A stretch of 61,978 nucleotides of DNA from NCBI GenBank assembly GCA_021739645.1, contig JAIPBL010000031.1:1-61978 (forward strand), in the 5' to 3' direction. Below the pieces are notes generated by a model. It was not told the origin of the DNA, did not search any database, and was given only the letters and a program-made list of their open reading frames with translations. Both the position numbers and the translations under genes were made by a program. Each line of letters opens with the position of its first letter. The first letter of the stretch is position 1. Positions 44,101-51,587 of the stretch are shown here, one piece after another. Origin of the DNA: Saprospiraceae bacterium (GTDB lineage Bacteria > Bacteroidota > Bacteroidia > Chitinophagales > Saprospiraceae).

Positions 44101-44308
44101 TTTCATCGAAACAACAACCAAGCTACCCCGTTCGCTCACGCTGCAGGTGTTTGATGTGAATGGTAAGCTGCTCCGCAATTGGGAGCGGGAAGCGCCGACA
44201 GGCACTACCCGTTTCAACTTACAACCATCCCTGGAGAAGGGCCTGTACCTATTGAAAATCAAGGACGAGAACGGCCAAAGTCAAGCCATGCGATTGGTCG
44301 TTTATTGA
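41156..44308 (+). CDS. T9SS-secreted protein with two cohesin-like domains and a dockerin-like motif
   Basis: A 1050-residue protein. The ATG at 41156 is chosen by comparison with the tandem paralogue at 44430; the signal peptide ends ICLPFLAKA-D. Domains in order: cohesin-like sandwich (~35-165, EISSMQFTVQWLN); prealbumin/SdrD-like module (~175-255); Cys-rich sandwiches (~260-500); a DUF7619-like repeat domain (GSYDPNDKTGYPNG ... IEYRIRFQNTGTDT, ~505-645); a second prealbumin-like module; a dockerin-like segment (AADVNKSNSISTFDMVLQAKMAL, ~740). A second cohesin-like sandwich (VNGFQYGLNWDENIL) and a sorting domain (IAPNPVKSGQPIFI ... QAMRLVVY) follow. Surface assembly is a fair guess, not shown. 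Confidence 0.85.
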   Translation: MSLSNFKTALQKFALAVSFAICLPFLAKADLGITVVTTQVGDEVTADFLVYNFEEISSMQFTVQWLNTELEYGYVANQNLTGLGAGNFGTTQVSNGALSLSWVDPLAEGQTIGDCSRIFSIVFQSVNGQIPPILINGAITSIEVYNGSGQQIGLTQTPFCADAALISGNIFNDTSNNCLKDNGEPGLQDWKLKFEQNGNTFYSSTNANGDYSFFALPGDYDVTLILPQNNLWTACQTTQTINIPDNQPVTLDFAAQALFDCPQMQVDIAAPFLRRCFNSTYNVHYCNQGTIPAENAYVEVTLDPFLTAVSSSIPWTTVNGQTYTFPIGDVAVGQCGSFSVTVLVNCDAVLGQTHCTEAHIFPDEICQPVNPLWDGSILDVTGSCDGDSVRFTITNIGDDMDSPVPFIVIEDDMVNFSGSPIQLDAGGSFVVAVPANGATWRVQVENAPTNPFSGSASVSVEGCGVNGSGSFSLGFVTQFPQGDPSPFTDVDCQPNVGSYDPNDKTGYPNGFCAAHFIESGQDIEYRIRFQNTGTDTTFTVVVRDTLPLSLDPATVQPGASSHAYDFELLGNGVVQFTFPDIMLPDSNVNEMASHGFVNFTVGQASTNANGTLVQNQAAIYFDFNAPVLTNTYTHTVANDFVQSAGSDGDLSVTGFVHTWYGEPTEDVEVTLVPTCPVYTDANGYFEFLQLDTADYTLIASKPNSNKQVGVTVLDLCAIRQHILFETLIASPYQMLAADVNKSNSISTFDMVLQAKMALGETLPGQAEQWLFIAGDYNAPLPATLSSFFTFDNLTENVDTANFIAIKPGDVLDEHLVDSSDINPQFYFLTHPVSNGKIKVAVKANGFVEVNGFQYGLNWDENILAFSDFEAGAFSVVNSNSSAVGKLQLLVLVQSEALKTLPDSTTLFTLVFDALAPIGTSTLLTLDETLLPFQVVVEDCKLAGATMENTTITIEEVSSTTELETANFLVKIAPNPVKSGQPIFIETTTKLPRSLTLQVFDVNGKLLRNWEREAPTGTTRFNLQPSLEKGLYLLKIKDENGQSQAMRLVVY

Positions 44309-44320
44309 GCATTGGAGCCA

Positions 44321-44351
44321 GACCTTCCAAGTTTTCCTTGCTTGGAAGGTC
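44321..44351. terminator. Perfect 11-bp hairpin between tandem cohesin-like genes
   Basis: GACCTTCCAAG pairs with CTTGGAAGGTC around a nine-base loop, 13 bases after the preceding stop codon. There is no T-run, so it may stabilise the 3' end or attenuate read-through into the following gene. Confidence 0.6.
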
Positions 44352-44429
44352 GTATGGCTTGCTTCCCCCGAAAATCGTTTGCATATTTGCAAAGCCTACT
44401 ATTTTATAATCCTTCAATCCTATTTCCTA

Positions 44430-45523
44430 TGTCGAGAACACCAACTTTCCAAACGGCCATGCGCCGCCATGTGCTTCCACTCTTTTTTGCCATCTGCCTT
44501 CCATTTTTTGCAAAGGCTGATTTGGGCGTCACCTTCCAAATGAACCAAAACGGTAGCCAAGTAACGGCGGACGTGTTGGTTTACAATTTCACGGACATTC
44601 TTTCCATGCAATTCACCATACAATGGGATCCGAACGAACTCTAATTCGTATCTGTCAGTGACTTTAACTTGCCAGAATTGGCGATGTCTAGTTTTGGAAC
44701 TCCCCCAAATACGGTCGGCGGTGATGATGTGCTGACTTTTTCATGGATTGACCCAGACGCAATGGGTGGCATTACGGTATCTGATTGTAGTTCTATTTTT
44801 AGAATAACCTTTAACACTGTTAATGGTCAAATTCCACCCCTAACTTTTGTGAGTTTTCCCACACCGACTGAAATTATGAACAACAATATTGAATTTTTAG
44901 ACATCACCCAAAACCTCGGTTGCGCTGACCTCGGCAGGGTATCTGGCAAGCTCTTCCGAGACGACAATACCAACTGCACCAATGACGGCGGCGACCTGAA
45001 CCTCGAAGGTTGGGAGATAAAATTTGTGGTGAACAAATTACCGTACTACGCCGCTACGGACTCAAACGGCAACTTCGATATTGAATGCCCAGCGGGCTAT
45101 TGCGAAGCCTCGGTTTTGTTCCCTGCTGATGGTCATCTTTGGGAAGTTTGCGAAACCGTTTCTGGGTTTCAATTGACTGAGGGACAAGAAGTTGCATTAG
45201 ATTTTGCTACCCACGACCTGGGGCCAATCGAAAACCCTTCTGGCGTTTTTGACTTGGACAAAAATGGTGTTTCAGTAAAAATATTGCCCAATCCGGTCCA
45301 GTCCGGTGCGCCTATTTTCATCGAAACGATGACGGAAACAGCACGTCAGCTTTCACTCCAAATCTTCGATACGAGTGGTAGGTTGCTTCGCAATTGGGCG
45401 CAAGAAACGGCTGCTGGCACTTCCCAATTCACTGCTCCAACTTCCTTGGGAGCTGGGCTTTACTTCTTGAAAATCGCTGACGAAAACGGCGTTGGACAGG
45501 CGGTGAGGTTGGTGGTTTATTGA
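44430..45523 (+). pseudogene. T9SS cohesin-like protein with an in-frame TAA
   Basis: The frame codes a 363-residue protein apart from one TAA at 44642-44644, codon 72. Before it are a signal peptide (PLFFAICLPFFAKA) and half of a cohesin-like domain (ILSMQFTIQWDPNEL). After it the same frame goes on (FVSVSDFNLPELAMSSFG) through the rest of the domain, a prealbumin-like module and a sorting domain (ILPNPVQSGAPIFI ... VGQAVRLVVY). In the tandem paralogue the matching stretch reads NTELEYGYV, so the stop probably replaced a sense codon by a single base. A fresh nonsense mutation, a sequencing error or read-through are all possible. The gene looks otherwise intact. Confidence 0.85.
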
Positions 45524-45545
45524 TAGCCCTAAAGATTTCTAGTAT

Positions 45546-45583
45546 AAAAAAACGCCACGGCGCAGCAGCGCCGTGGCGTTTTT
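45546..45583. terminator. Strong bidirectional terminator
   Basis: AAAACGCCACGGCGC and GCGCCGTGGCGTTTTT form a 15-bp perfect stem with an AGCA loop and A/T tails on each side. It separates the rightward cohesin-like gene from the leftward lipoprotein gene and can serve both. Confidence 0.92.
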
Positions 45584-45601
45584 AGTTTCGATGAAAACCT
45601 G

Positions 45602-46021
45602 CTACTCAATCTCAATTTCAACCACATAATCCTTCTGGGCGATAGGGCTGCCATCAGGGTAGGGTGTCACTTCGTTTAACTTGACCAAATGGCCAAATGC
45701 CGTGAAAGAAGTTGAAAGCGTCGGGTCGTTCTCGGGGTTGTCAGTGAGGGTCTTAATCAAGGACTCTCCAGCTTTTTCCACCTTGAACTCTGCGATGACC
45801 CTTCCTGCCCAAAAACAATCGGCATTGCTGGGGCAGCGGCTGTCCTCGGTGATTTCAAGCAGGGTGATCTTCCAGTCCTCCGAGGAAAGCTCGGCGGTTT
45901 GGTTGACCTTCAGTGAGAAAACTTCTTTGAGTTGAACGGTCTTGGTGTTCGAGTTGTCGTCTTTTTTGCAAGCAAAAAGCAGTGTTGCGACAGCGACAAA
46001 AGCAAAAATGAAATTTTTCAT
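45602..46021 (-). CDS. Small lipoprotein with a SRCP...CFWAG motif
   Basis: A 139-residue lipoprotein (lipobox ATLLFACKKDD, Cys18). The mature domain is a compact beta-sandwich with WKITLLEITEDSRCPSNADCFWAGRVIAEFKV. The SRCP/CxWAG pair probably forms a disulfide and marks a group of small periplasmic proteins seen across Bacteroidota and Proteobacteria whose role I do not know. It shares the bidirectional terminator at 45546. Confidence 0.75.
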   Translation of the reverse strand: MKNFIFAFVAVATLLFACKKDDNSNTKTVQLKEVFSLKVNQTAELSSEDWKITLLEITEDSRCPSNADCFWAGRVIAEFKVEKAGESLIKTLTDNPENDPTLSTSFTAFGHLVKLNEVTPYPDGSPIAQKDYVVEIEIE

Positions 46022-46341
46022 GGCAATAGATTTAAGTGGTGATTTGTCAAGATAGACAGTAAATACAACCCGCTGCGTTGGGGTCGAGTTGTTAAGGAGA
46101 TGCTAAAAGGTTACACCCATCTTGTTCCTTTTTAAAAAAAAACAAAGTCCCACCCCGAGAAGGATTTAAAATTAGAGGTGGGCTTCCAACGAAGCATACT
46201 CAGTAGGATTTTTCGCATACCACAATAGTACAGGGCCAGAACTTTGCGGAATGGCAGCCTTTTTGAAATTTAAGGCAAAAAATACTTCTTGCAGTTGAAT
46301 ACCCCAAAGAAGATACTTTTGCCAAAAAAATTGATTCCCCC
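46022..46341. other. 320-base divergent intergenic region
   Basis: No gene is seen between the divergent starts of the lipoprotein and the AraC regulator. CCCACC near 46150 pairs with GGTGGG near 46178 over a ~22-base loop, and on the minus strand this is followed by a T-run, so it could be a terminator or attenuator for leftward transcription. The AraC promoter lies at its right end. Confidence 0.5.
46289..46321 (+). promoter_or_regulatory. Candidate promoter of the AraC-type regulator
   Basis: TACTTTTG (46314-46321) matches the -7 consensus TAnnTTTG exactly; TTG at 46289 lies 22 bases and TTG at 46295 lies 16 bases upstream. The GTG start codon follows 20 bases later, which means a very short leader. 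Confidence 0.55.
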
Positions 46342-47460
46342 GTGCAATACCTATCAGGAATTATCCTCTCGTTTTTCCTTTTTTCGCTGTTATTGTTGAA
46401 AAAAGGAAAGTCCGCCGCCGATACCATTCTGACGGTCTGGATGGCGGTGATGGGGGTACACCAGCTCCTGTTTTACCTCGATTTTTCTGGCGTTTTACTT
46501 CAATGCCCACACTTGTTGGGCGTGGCCATCCCGTTCCCGTTGTTGCATGGTGTACTGTTGTTTTTCTATGTGTCGGCACTGACGAAAGGGCGGCTCATGA
46601 GAAGGAAGACAACCCTGCTGCATTTCATTCCGTTTTTGGGGTTGTATTTGCTGGCAATCCCTTTCTACCGGCTTTCCGGTGCGGAAAAAATCAGGGTTTT
46701 TGAAAACCAGGGGGCGGGCTTTGAATGGGTTCAGGCGGTGCAGGCGGTGTTCATTATGGCGTCGGGATTGGGCTACACGGCCTGGTCGCTTTGGCTGATT
46801 CGGAAGCACCGAAGGAAAGTGCAGGATATTTTTTCCAATACCGATAAAAAAGAACTCCAATGGCTGCAATACCTCTCGATAGGGTTAGGCTTGATATGGC
46901 TGCTGGTACTTTTTTTCGACGATAAAATCATCTTCACGGGTGCTGCGGCACTCGTGCTGTTCATTGGTTTTTTCGGCATCAACCAGTTGCCCATCTTTCA
47001 ATCCGGCAAAGTGGCGGCGAGGGATTCCCAGCCTTTGCCGCTGGTGGATTTTGCAGAAAACGAGCAGCCGGAACAGGAGTCCGTCCGCTATGCCAAATCG
47101 GGTTTAAAAGAAGACGATGCCCACCTTTTGTACCAACGCCTGACCTCCCTTATGCAGACCGAAGCACCCTTCAAAAACAACGAACTCACCCTCGCCGACC
47201 TTGCCAAATCGCTCGGCATCCATTCCAACTACCTGTCGCAGGTGGTCAACGAAAAGGAGGGGAAGAATTTCTACAACTACATCAATACGCTGCGGGTGGA
47301 GGAGTTCATCCGCTTGGCTTCCCTGCCCGAAAACCAAAAATACACCCTGCTTTCCCTTGCCTACGATTGTGGTTTCAACTCAAAATCAACCTTCAACAAG
47401 TATTTCCGCACCGTGACCGGCAAAACTCCTTCCGAGTATTTTGATTTTCTAAAAGACTGA
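46342..47460 (+). CDS. AraC-family regulator with membrane-embedded N-terminus
   Basis: A 372-residue protein starting at GTG. The first ~225 residues hold seven hydrophobic segments (YLSGIILSFFLFSLLLL, FPLLHGVLLFFYVSAL, FIMASGLGYTAWSLWLI, IGLGLIWLLVLFF, AALVLFIGFFGI). The C-terminal ~100 residues are an AraC/XylS DNA-binding domain with both helix-turn-helix units (TLADLAKSLGIHSNYLSQVVNEKEGKNFYNYI and LLSLAYDCGFNSKSTFNKYFRTVTGKTPSEY). This 7TM-AraC layout is common in Bacteroidota and suggests direct membrane signal sensing. The gene is 116 bases upstream of a lipoprotein hydrolase/barrel pair that it may control. Confidence 0.9.
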   Translation: MQYLSGIILSFFLFSLLLLKKGKSAADTILTVWMAVMGVHQLLFYLDFSGVLLQCPHLLGVAIPFPLLHGVLLFFYVSALTKGRLMRRKTTLLHFIPFLGLYLLAIPFYRLSGAEKIRVFENQGAGFEWVQAVQAVFIMASGLGYTAWSLWLIRKHRRKVQDIFSNTDKKELQWLQYLSIGLGLIWLLVLFFDDKIIFTGAAALVLFIGFFGINQLPIFQSGKVAARDSQPLPLVDFAENEQPEQESVRYAKSGLKEDDAHLLYQRLTSLMQTEAPFKNNELTLADLAKSLGIHSNYLSQVVNEKEGKNFYNYINTLRVEEFIRLASLPENQKYTLLSLAYDCGFNSKSTFNKYFRTVTGKTPSEYFDFLKD

Positions 47461-47576
47461 TTTTCAGTGACTTAAATTTCATCCTTGTAAGCACGTACCC
47501 ATGTTCAGTCCTTCCTTGCAAGCAGGGGCGCTTCCCCTTTGCGCTTGGCTTTCCTTTGCAGAAAAAATTTTAAAAC

Positions 47577-48560
47577 ATGAAGCAACTCATTTTTGTGGCG
47601 CTGATATTGAGCCTTTTTTCCTGTAAAAAGGAAGACCCAACCACACCCGGTCTGCTGGTGCCCCTCACGGTGGCAGAAGACCCTACCCTACCCTCCATTG
47701 AAGTCAATGGCACACGTCTGCATTCCGAGACATTTGGTTCGCCCGCTGACCCGATGGTGGTACTCATCCACGGCGGCCCAGGCGGCGACTATCGTTCTTT
47801 GCTGAAAGCCAAAGATTTGGTGGCGGATGGATTTTACGTCGTCTTTTACGACCAGCGGGGCACGGGGTTGTCCGAGCGGGTGGACAGAAGCCAGTTCGAA
47901 GGAAAGGAAGCTGTTCAACTGATGATTGACGACCTTGACGCCATCATCCAGTACTACCAGATGCAGGACACGCAGAAGGTTTTCCTCTTTGGGCATTCGT
48001 GGGGTGCAATGCTTGCCACGGCTTACATCAACCAGCATCCCGGCCAAATCAGCGGGGCCGTGCTGGCCGAACCGGGCGGATTTACCTGGCCGCAGGTGAC
48101 GGACTACCTCAGCCGTTCCAACAAAATCCACCTGTTTGAGGAGGAATTAAACGACGCCATTTTCCCCGACCAAATCTTTTCGGGGAGGGGGGAGCATGAA
48201 GTCCTGGACTACAAAGCCGCCTATTTCGCTGCCATCGAAAATGCGCCAGGCAACAACATCGGCAACGCCGGACCTTACCCGTTCTGGCGAAACGGAGCGG
48301 TGGCTTTCGACGCATTGTTTAATGTTGGAGAAAAATACGGCATTGACTTCACCGCCAACCTGTCCGGCTTCCAGCCAAAAGTGCTGTTCATGTACAGTGA
48401 GTTGAACAAGGCTTACGGCAAAAGTTGGGCGGAAAAAGTTTCCGCACCATTCCCGAACCCACAGCTTGAAATCGTGAAAAACACCGGCCACGAAATGCTC
48501 TGGTTCGGCTGGGACGACATGTATCCAAAGGCACTCACCTATTTAAATGAATTGAAATGA
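47577..48560 (+). CDS. Alpha/beta hydrolase lipoprotein, proline iminopeptidase-like
   Basis: A 327-residue lipoprotein (LSLFSCKKED, Cys16). The alpha/beta hydrolase fold is clear: oxyanion strand-loop VVLIHGGPGGD (65-70), FYDQRGTGLSERVD, nucleophile elbow LFGHSWGAM with Ser141, and likely catalytic His305 in KNTGHEML. HGGPGG and DQRGxG are the signature of the S33 prolyl aminopeptidase group, but sequence alone does not fix the substrate; an esterase is possible. Its stop overlaps the next start by four bases (ATGA), coupling it to the barrel protein. Confidence 0.88.
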   Translation: MKQLIFVALILSLFSCKKEDPTTPGLLVPLTVAEDPTLPSIEVNGTRLHSETFGSPADPMVVLIHGGPGGDYRSLLKAKDLVADGFYVVFYDQRGTGLSERVDRSQFEGKEAVQLMIDDLDAIIQYYQMQDTQKVFLFGHSWGAMLATAYINQHPGQISGAVLAEPGGFTWPQVTDYLSRSNKIHLFEEELNDAIFPDQIFSGRGEHEVLDYKAAYFAAIENAPGNNIGNAGPYPFWRNGAVAFDALFNVGEKYGIDFTANLSGFQPKVLFMYSELNKAYGKSWAEKVSAPFPNPQLEIVKNTGHEMLWFGWDDMYPKALTYLNELK

Positions 48561-49228
48561 AGAAATTAACATTGACCATCGGCTATCTTATTTGGTTTGT
48601 AATTAACCACACTGCCGCTCAGGACATCAACTGGCGGGCGGTTCAGGACCATCATCGGCATTTTGCAAATGCAGGGATAGGGGCTGATTTCAACACTGTG
48701 GCAAGCTTGGCATACGGGCAAAAAATAACGAGCCGTCTGCCCATCGTTGTAGGTGCAGGATTCACAGTGCCCTTTGGCAAAACCTTGTTGGATGACTGGA
48801 AACTAAACCTCACCGCCCAAGGCGAACTTTGGCACAACGAGCAGTTTTCCTTTGGCTTGAAACCGGGAATTGTCATGCGGCGGTTTGAGTCACCCATTGC
48901 CAGATTCTACAACATCAGTGCGGAAGCGACCGCAACTGTGGGCTATTTGCGTTCGAAATGGGGCGTCGCCGCCGAATCCACCTACGACCGCAGCCTCGCC
49001 ACCCATTTGAAGCACGACCTGCTGAAGGAATATTACCCAGGAATAAAAGACGGCTGGTACGACGCTACTGGTGGAACGATAAAGTTCGGCCTGGCGGCCA
49101 ATTATTCATTTCGCAGCACCAGCATTTTTTTGAAAGTGGGGAAAGCCTACGGGCAGAATTTCAAGGACAACCCGACCTTGCCATTCTATTTTGACATAAC
49201 TGTTTCCCAATATTTTGGGGAGAGATAA
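48557..49228 (+). CDS. Outer membrane beta-barrel-like protein
   Basis: A 223-residue protein with signal peptide (MKKLTLTIGYLIWFVINHTAA-Q) and barrel-like strands (PIVVGAGFTVPFG, LNLTAQGELWHN, FSFGLKPGIVMRRF, FGLAANYSFRSTSIFLKVGKAYG). It ends in an aromatic strand, FDITVSQYFGER. It is translationally coupled to the hydrolase before it, so it may be an outer membrane partner or channel for it. No named family is recognised. A terminator follows 18 bases after the stop. Confidence 0.7.
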   Translation: MKKLTLTIGYLIWFVINHTAAQDINWRAVQDHHRHFANAGIGADFNTVASLAYGQKITSRLPIVVGAGFTVPFGKTLLDDWKLNLTAQGELWHNEQFSFGLKPGIVMRRFESPIARFYNISAEATATVGYLRSKWGVAAESTYDRSLATHLKHDLLKEYYPGIKDGWYDATGGTIKFGLAANYSFRSTSIFLKVGKAYGQNFKDNPTLPFYFDITVSQYFGER

Positions 49229-49246
49229 ATATGAAATTGAAGACAG

Positions 49247-49286
49247 AAATCAGGGATGGCACTCAAAATGCCATTTCTGATTTTTT
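49247..49286 (+). terminator. Rho-independent terminator
   Basis: AAATCAGGGATGGCA and TGCCATTTCTGATTT pair (one internal loop) and are followed by TTTT. It ends the hydrolase/barrel operon. Confidence 0.8.
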
Positions 49287-49362
49287 AAGACAATAAAGTA
49301 AGTGATGGACAACATCGTTTTGCAGTTATTTCATGGGGAAATGCTACTTGATAATGCCTCAG

Positions 49363-49782
49363 TTACCCGCGCTTGTTCCCCCGTTTATCATCAGATGGCG
49401 GATTTTTGTACACAAACCGATGGTCTTCTACCAATTGAAGCAGGTCAAAAGAACTCAGCACTCCCACGATTTCATTCTCGTGCGTGACGACCAAATGATG
49501 GATGTGGTGATTGCGCATGATGCGGGCGGCGACATGGACATCGCTGTAGGCAGGTACTGAAAAAACTTGGGTAGGCATGATTTTGCTGACCGGCGTCCCA
49601 TCGTCGTGACCTTTTACAAGGTCGGAAATGGTGATGATTCCCACCACTTCATTTTCGCTGTTGACAACGGGAACGGAACTGATATGGTTGTTGGCCATGA
49701 TATCCCGCACATGGCCGAGCGACTTATGCGGGACAGTAGTCACCACGCTTTTGTGCATGATGTCAGCAATCTTGATGTTCAT
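49363..49782 (-). CDS. CBS-pair domain protein
   Basis: A 139-residue protein consisting of two CBS motifs (IADIMHKSVVTT ... ISSVPVVNSENEVVGIITISDLV and VSKIMPTQVFSV ... IHHLVVTHENEIVGVLSSFDLLQLV). Such Bateman modules bind adenine nucleotides and sense energy state. There is no attached enzyme or channel domain, so it probably acts on a partner. The C-terminal tail (DDKRGNKRG) is basic and disordered. It stands alone, and its upstream region contains a fragment of recN-like sequence. Confidence 0.88.
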   Translation of the reverse strand: MNIKIADIMHKSVVTTVPHKSLGHVRDIMANNHISSVPVVNSENEVVGIITISDLVKGHDDGTPVSKIMPTQVFSVPAYSDVHVAARIMRNHHIHHLVVTHENEIVGVLSSFDLLQLVEDHRFVYKNPPSDDKRGNKRG

Positions 49783-49863
49783 TTAAGTTCAATTAACAGA
49801 ATTAACAAAACAGGATTTTCTGCAATTGAGAGGTGGGCGGCAAAGGTAAAAAACTTCTTACAA

Positions 49864-49910
49864 CATCAAACCCCCATCAATTCCCCCGCGTTCGTCAGCG
49901 CAACTTCCAT
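49864..49910 (-). pseudogene. Relic of a recN 3' end
   Basis: These 47 bases match the last 47 bases around the end of recN (57941-57987) at about 38 positions, including an uninterrupted 16-base start CATCAAACCCCCATCA. On the minus strand it reads ALTNAGELMGV-stop, against ALTNARELMGV-stop in recN. No further recN sequence surrounds it. It is either the stump of a second recN copy or the result of a short-fragment duplication. Confidence 0.65.
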
Positions 49911-49924
49911 GCACCAACCTTGAG

Positions 49925-49955
49925 TTGGGGTGAAAGTAGAAGTTGAGTATTTTTG
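49925..49955 (+). promoter_or_regulatory. Candidate promoter of the DUF2141 gene
   Basis: TTG at 49925 and TATTTTTG at 49948-49955 are separated by 20 bases, which fits the Bacteroidota TTTG/TAnnTTTG pattern well. The start codon is 35 bases downstream. Confidence 0.55.
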
Positions 49956-49989
49956 CATACTTCCAAAATCAGAAATCAACTGTACAATT

Positions 49990-50406
49990 ATGAAAGGAGT
50001 ATTGCTCTATTTATTGAGTTTCATTTTTAGCGTTGCAAGTTTTGCCCAAGACGGGCATGAGTTAAAGGTAACGGTGAAGAACATAGAAAAGAAGGTGGGA
50101 AATATCAGGGTTTGCCTGGCAAACAAGAAATCAGATTTCCTAAAAGACTGCTTTAGCTCAAAGGATATACCTGCCAATAACACCATAGTCTCTGCAGGTT
50201 TCAAAAATATTCCCGCCGGGGAATGCGCCGTAGCAGTGTTTCACGACGAAGACAAAAACGGGGAACTCACCAAAGGTGGAATATTCGGCATACCGACGGA
50301 GGACTACGGATTCTCCAACAACCCCAATGCCTATTTTGGGCCGCCCCGTTTTGAAAAATGCACTTTCCGGGTAGGCTCGGACACTTCCATTGTCATTAAT
50401 CTTTGA
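49990..50406 (+). CDS. DUF2141 periplasmic protein
   Basis: A 138-residue protein with signal peptide (MKGVLLYLLSFIFSVASFA-Q). The mature part fits DUF2141: ELKVTVKNIEKKVGNIRVCLANK, AGFKNIPAGECAVAVFHDEDKNGELTKGGIFGIPTEDYGFSNN, ending RFEKCTFRVGSDTSIVINL. The family is often found next to carotenoid genes in Bacteroidota, which is also the case here; its role is unknown. The 3' end overlaps the convergent lycopene cyclase gene by 11 bases. ATG at 49990 was preferred because the upstream extension lacks an export signal. Confidence 0.85.
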   Translation: MKGVLLYLLSFIFSVASFAQDGHELKVTVKNIEKKVGNIRVCLANKKSDFLKDCFSSKDIPANNTIVSAGFKNIPAGECAVAVFHDEDKNGELTKGGIFGIPTEDYGFSNNPNAYFGPPRFEKCTFRVGSDTSIVINL

Positions 50407-51091
50407 TGCTTTTGAGGCGCCACTCATACGCCGTCACCACCAACAGCAGTAGCAAAAAGCCGTAAACAAAATCCTCAAATGGGATAGTGCCAACCCGGAT
50501 GCCAAGGTTTTCAGCATTGTTGTACCAGACCACCTGTTCCTCAATCCATGAGCCAGTCAGGATGCCGTTTGTGAGCAGAAAAAAAGGAGTCACCAGAAGA
50601 TAAGTCAGGAAATAATAGCCCAAATACCAGCTTTTCAGCACAAATACATGCCACAGAAGAACGGTAGCGGTGAGCAGGAAGGTCAGCGAAGTGTACCATT
50701 TACCAAAGTTAAAAACGGCAACAACCACAAGCACGATGGCCAATAAAACGGAGGCGGTTGGAGCAAAATCCCGAAGCAAATCCTTTTTCACCAACACCTT
50801 CAAACAGTGATAAGTAAAGGTGCAAGCATAAGGTATGCACCCAAAAAACAAGACTTCCTCCAGTGGTAGGTTGAACAAATAGGCGCCTGTCAGGTACCGT
50901 TCCGTAAAGCCCCAAACGCCCATATCCGTGAACCAAATATCCCAGAGAACAAACCCCGCCCCCACCAAAATACAGGTAGGGAAGAAAGCCCTCCAGGTCT
51001 TGTCAAACCGCAGTTTTGGATGAAAACTGAAGAGCAACGGGAGCGAAAGGACTCCCAAATTGACCATCAAATAGGTGTAAGCGTCAGGCAT
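50396..51091 (-). CDS. Lycopene cyclase (CrtYcd-type membrane protein)
   Basis: A 231-residue protein with seven hydrophobic segments. It contains two lycopene cyclase domain repeats: YTYLMVNLGVLSLPLLFSF ... YLFNLPLEEVLFFGCIPYACTF in the first, and WYLGYYFLTYLLVTPFFLLTNGILTG ... IPFEDFVYGFLLLLLVVT in the second. The (P)xE(E/D) motifs PLEE and PFED are the proposed catalytic acids in the CrtYc/CrtYd fused type. It would convert lycopene to beta-carotene in the cytoplasmic membrane. It is 17 bases downstream of crtZ in the same direction, forming a carotenoid pair. Confidence 0.88.
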   Translation of the reverse strand: MPDAYTYLMVNLGVLSLPLLFSFHPKLRFDKTWRAFFPTCILVGAGFVLWDIWFTDMGVWGFTERYLTGAYLFNLPLEEVLFFGCIPYACTFTYHCLKVLVKKDLLRDFAPTASVLLAIVLVVVAVFNFGKWYTSLTFLLTATVLLWHVFVLKSWYLGYYFLTYLLVTPFFLLTNGILTGSWIEEQVVWYNNAENLGIRVGTIPFEDFVYGFLLLLLVVTAYEWRLKSIKD

Positions 51092-51108
51092 TGAAATGAT
51101 TGAAAAAT

Positions 51109-51570
51109 TTAGTTTTTAGCGGCTTCCCGAAAATATTTCCACGGCACCCACAGCATTCCGAAACACTCACCATCTTCCTTTCCCAAATGCTTGTGGTGCA
51201 TTTTGTGCGCCCTGCGTATGGCTTTGAAATACGGATGCTCTGTCCGGCGGAAAATCTTGAACCGCTGGTGGATGAAAATGTCATGAACGAAAAAGTAGGC
51301 GAAGCCATACAGCGTGATGCCCGCCCCTATCCAAAGCTTGGGATCCGCCCAGCCTTCCTGGGAGCCGAGGTACATCAAGAGTATTCCGGGTACGGCGAAA
51401 ATCAGGAAGAAGAAGTCGTTTTTTTCAAAAAAACCTTCGTTGTCCCGGTGATGGTGGTCTCGATGGAAAATCCATAATAGGCCGTGCATGACGTATTTGT
51501 GGGTGAACCACGCAACGCCTTCCATGCAAAGGGCGGTGAAAAGGGCGATGAGGATGGATTGAAGTATCAT
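51109..51570 (-). CDS. crtZ: Beta-carotene hydroxylase
   Basis: A 153-residue member of the fatty acid hydroxylase/sterol desaturase superfamily with four membrane segments. The di-iron histidine motifs are all present: HKYVMH (24-29), HRDHHH (36-41), HDIFIHQR (~96-103) and HKMHHKH (~122-128). Size and motif spacing match bacterial CrtZ, which adds 3-hydroxyl groups to beta-carotene to give zeaxanthin. The downstream cyclase supports this. The genes for phytoene synthase and desaturase are not in the window. Confidence 0.9.
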   Translation of the reverse strand: MILQSILIALFTALCMEGVAWFTHKYVMHGLLWIFHRDHHHRDNEGFFEKNDFFFLIFAVPGILLMYLGSQEGWADPKLWIGAGITLYGFAYFFVHDIFIHQRFKIFRRTEHPYFKAIRRAHKMHHKHLGKEDGECFGMLWVPWKYFREAAKN

Positions 51571-51587
51571 GCGTTCTATTTTTAAAT

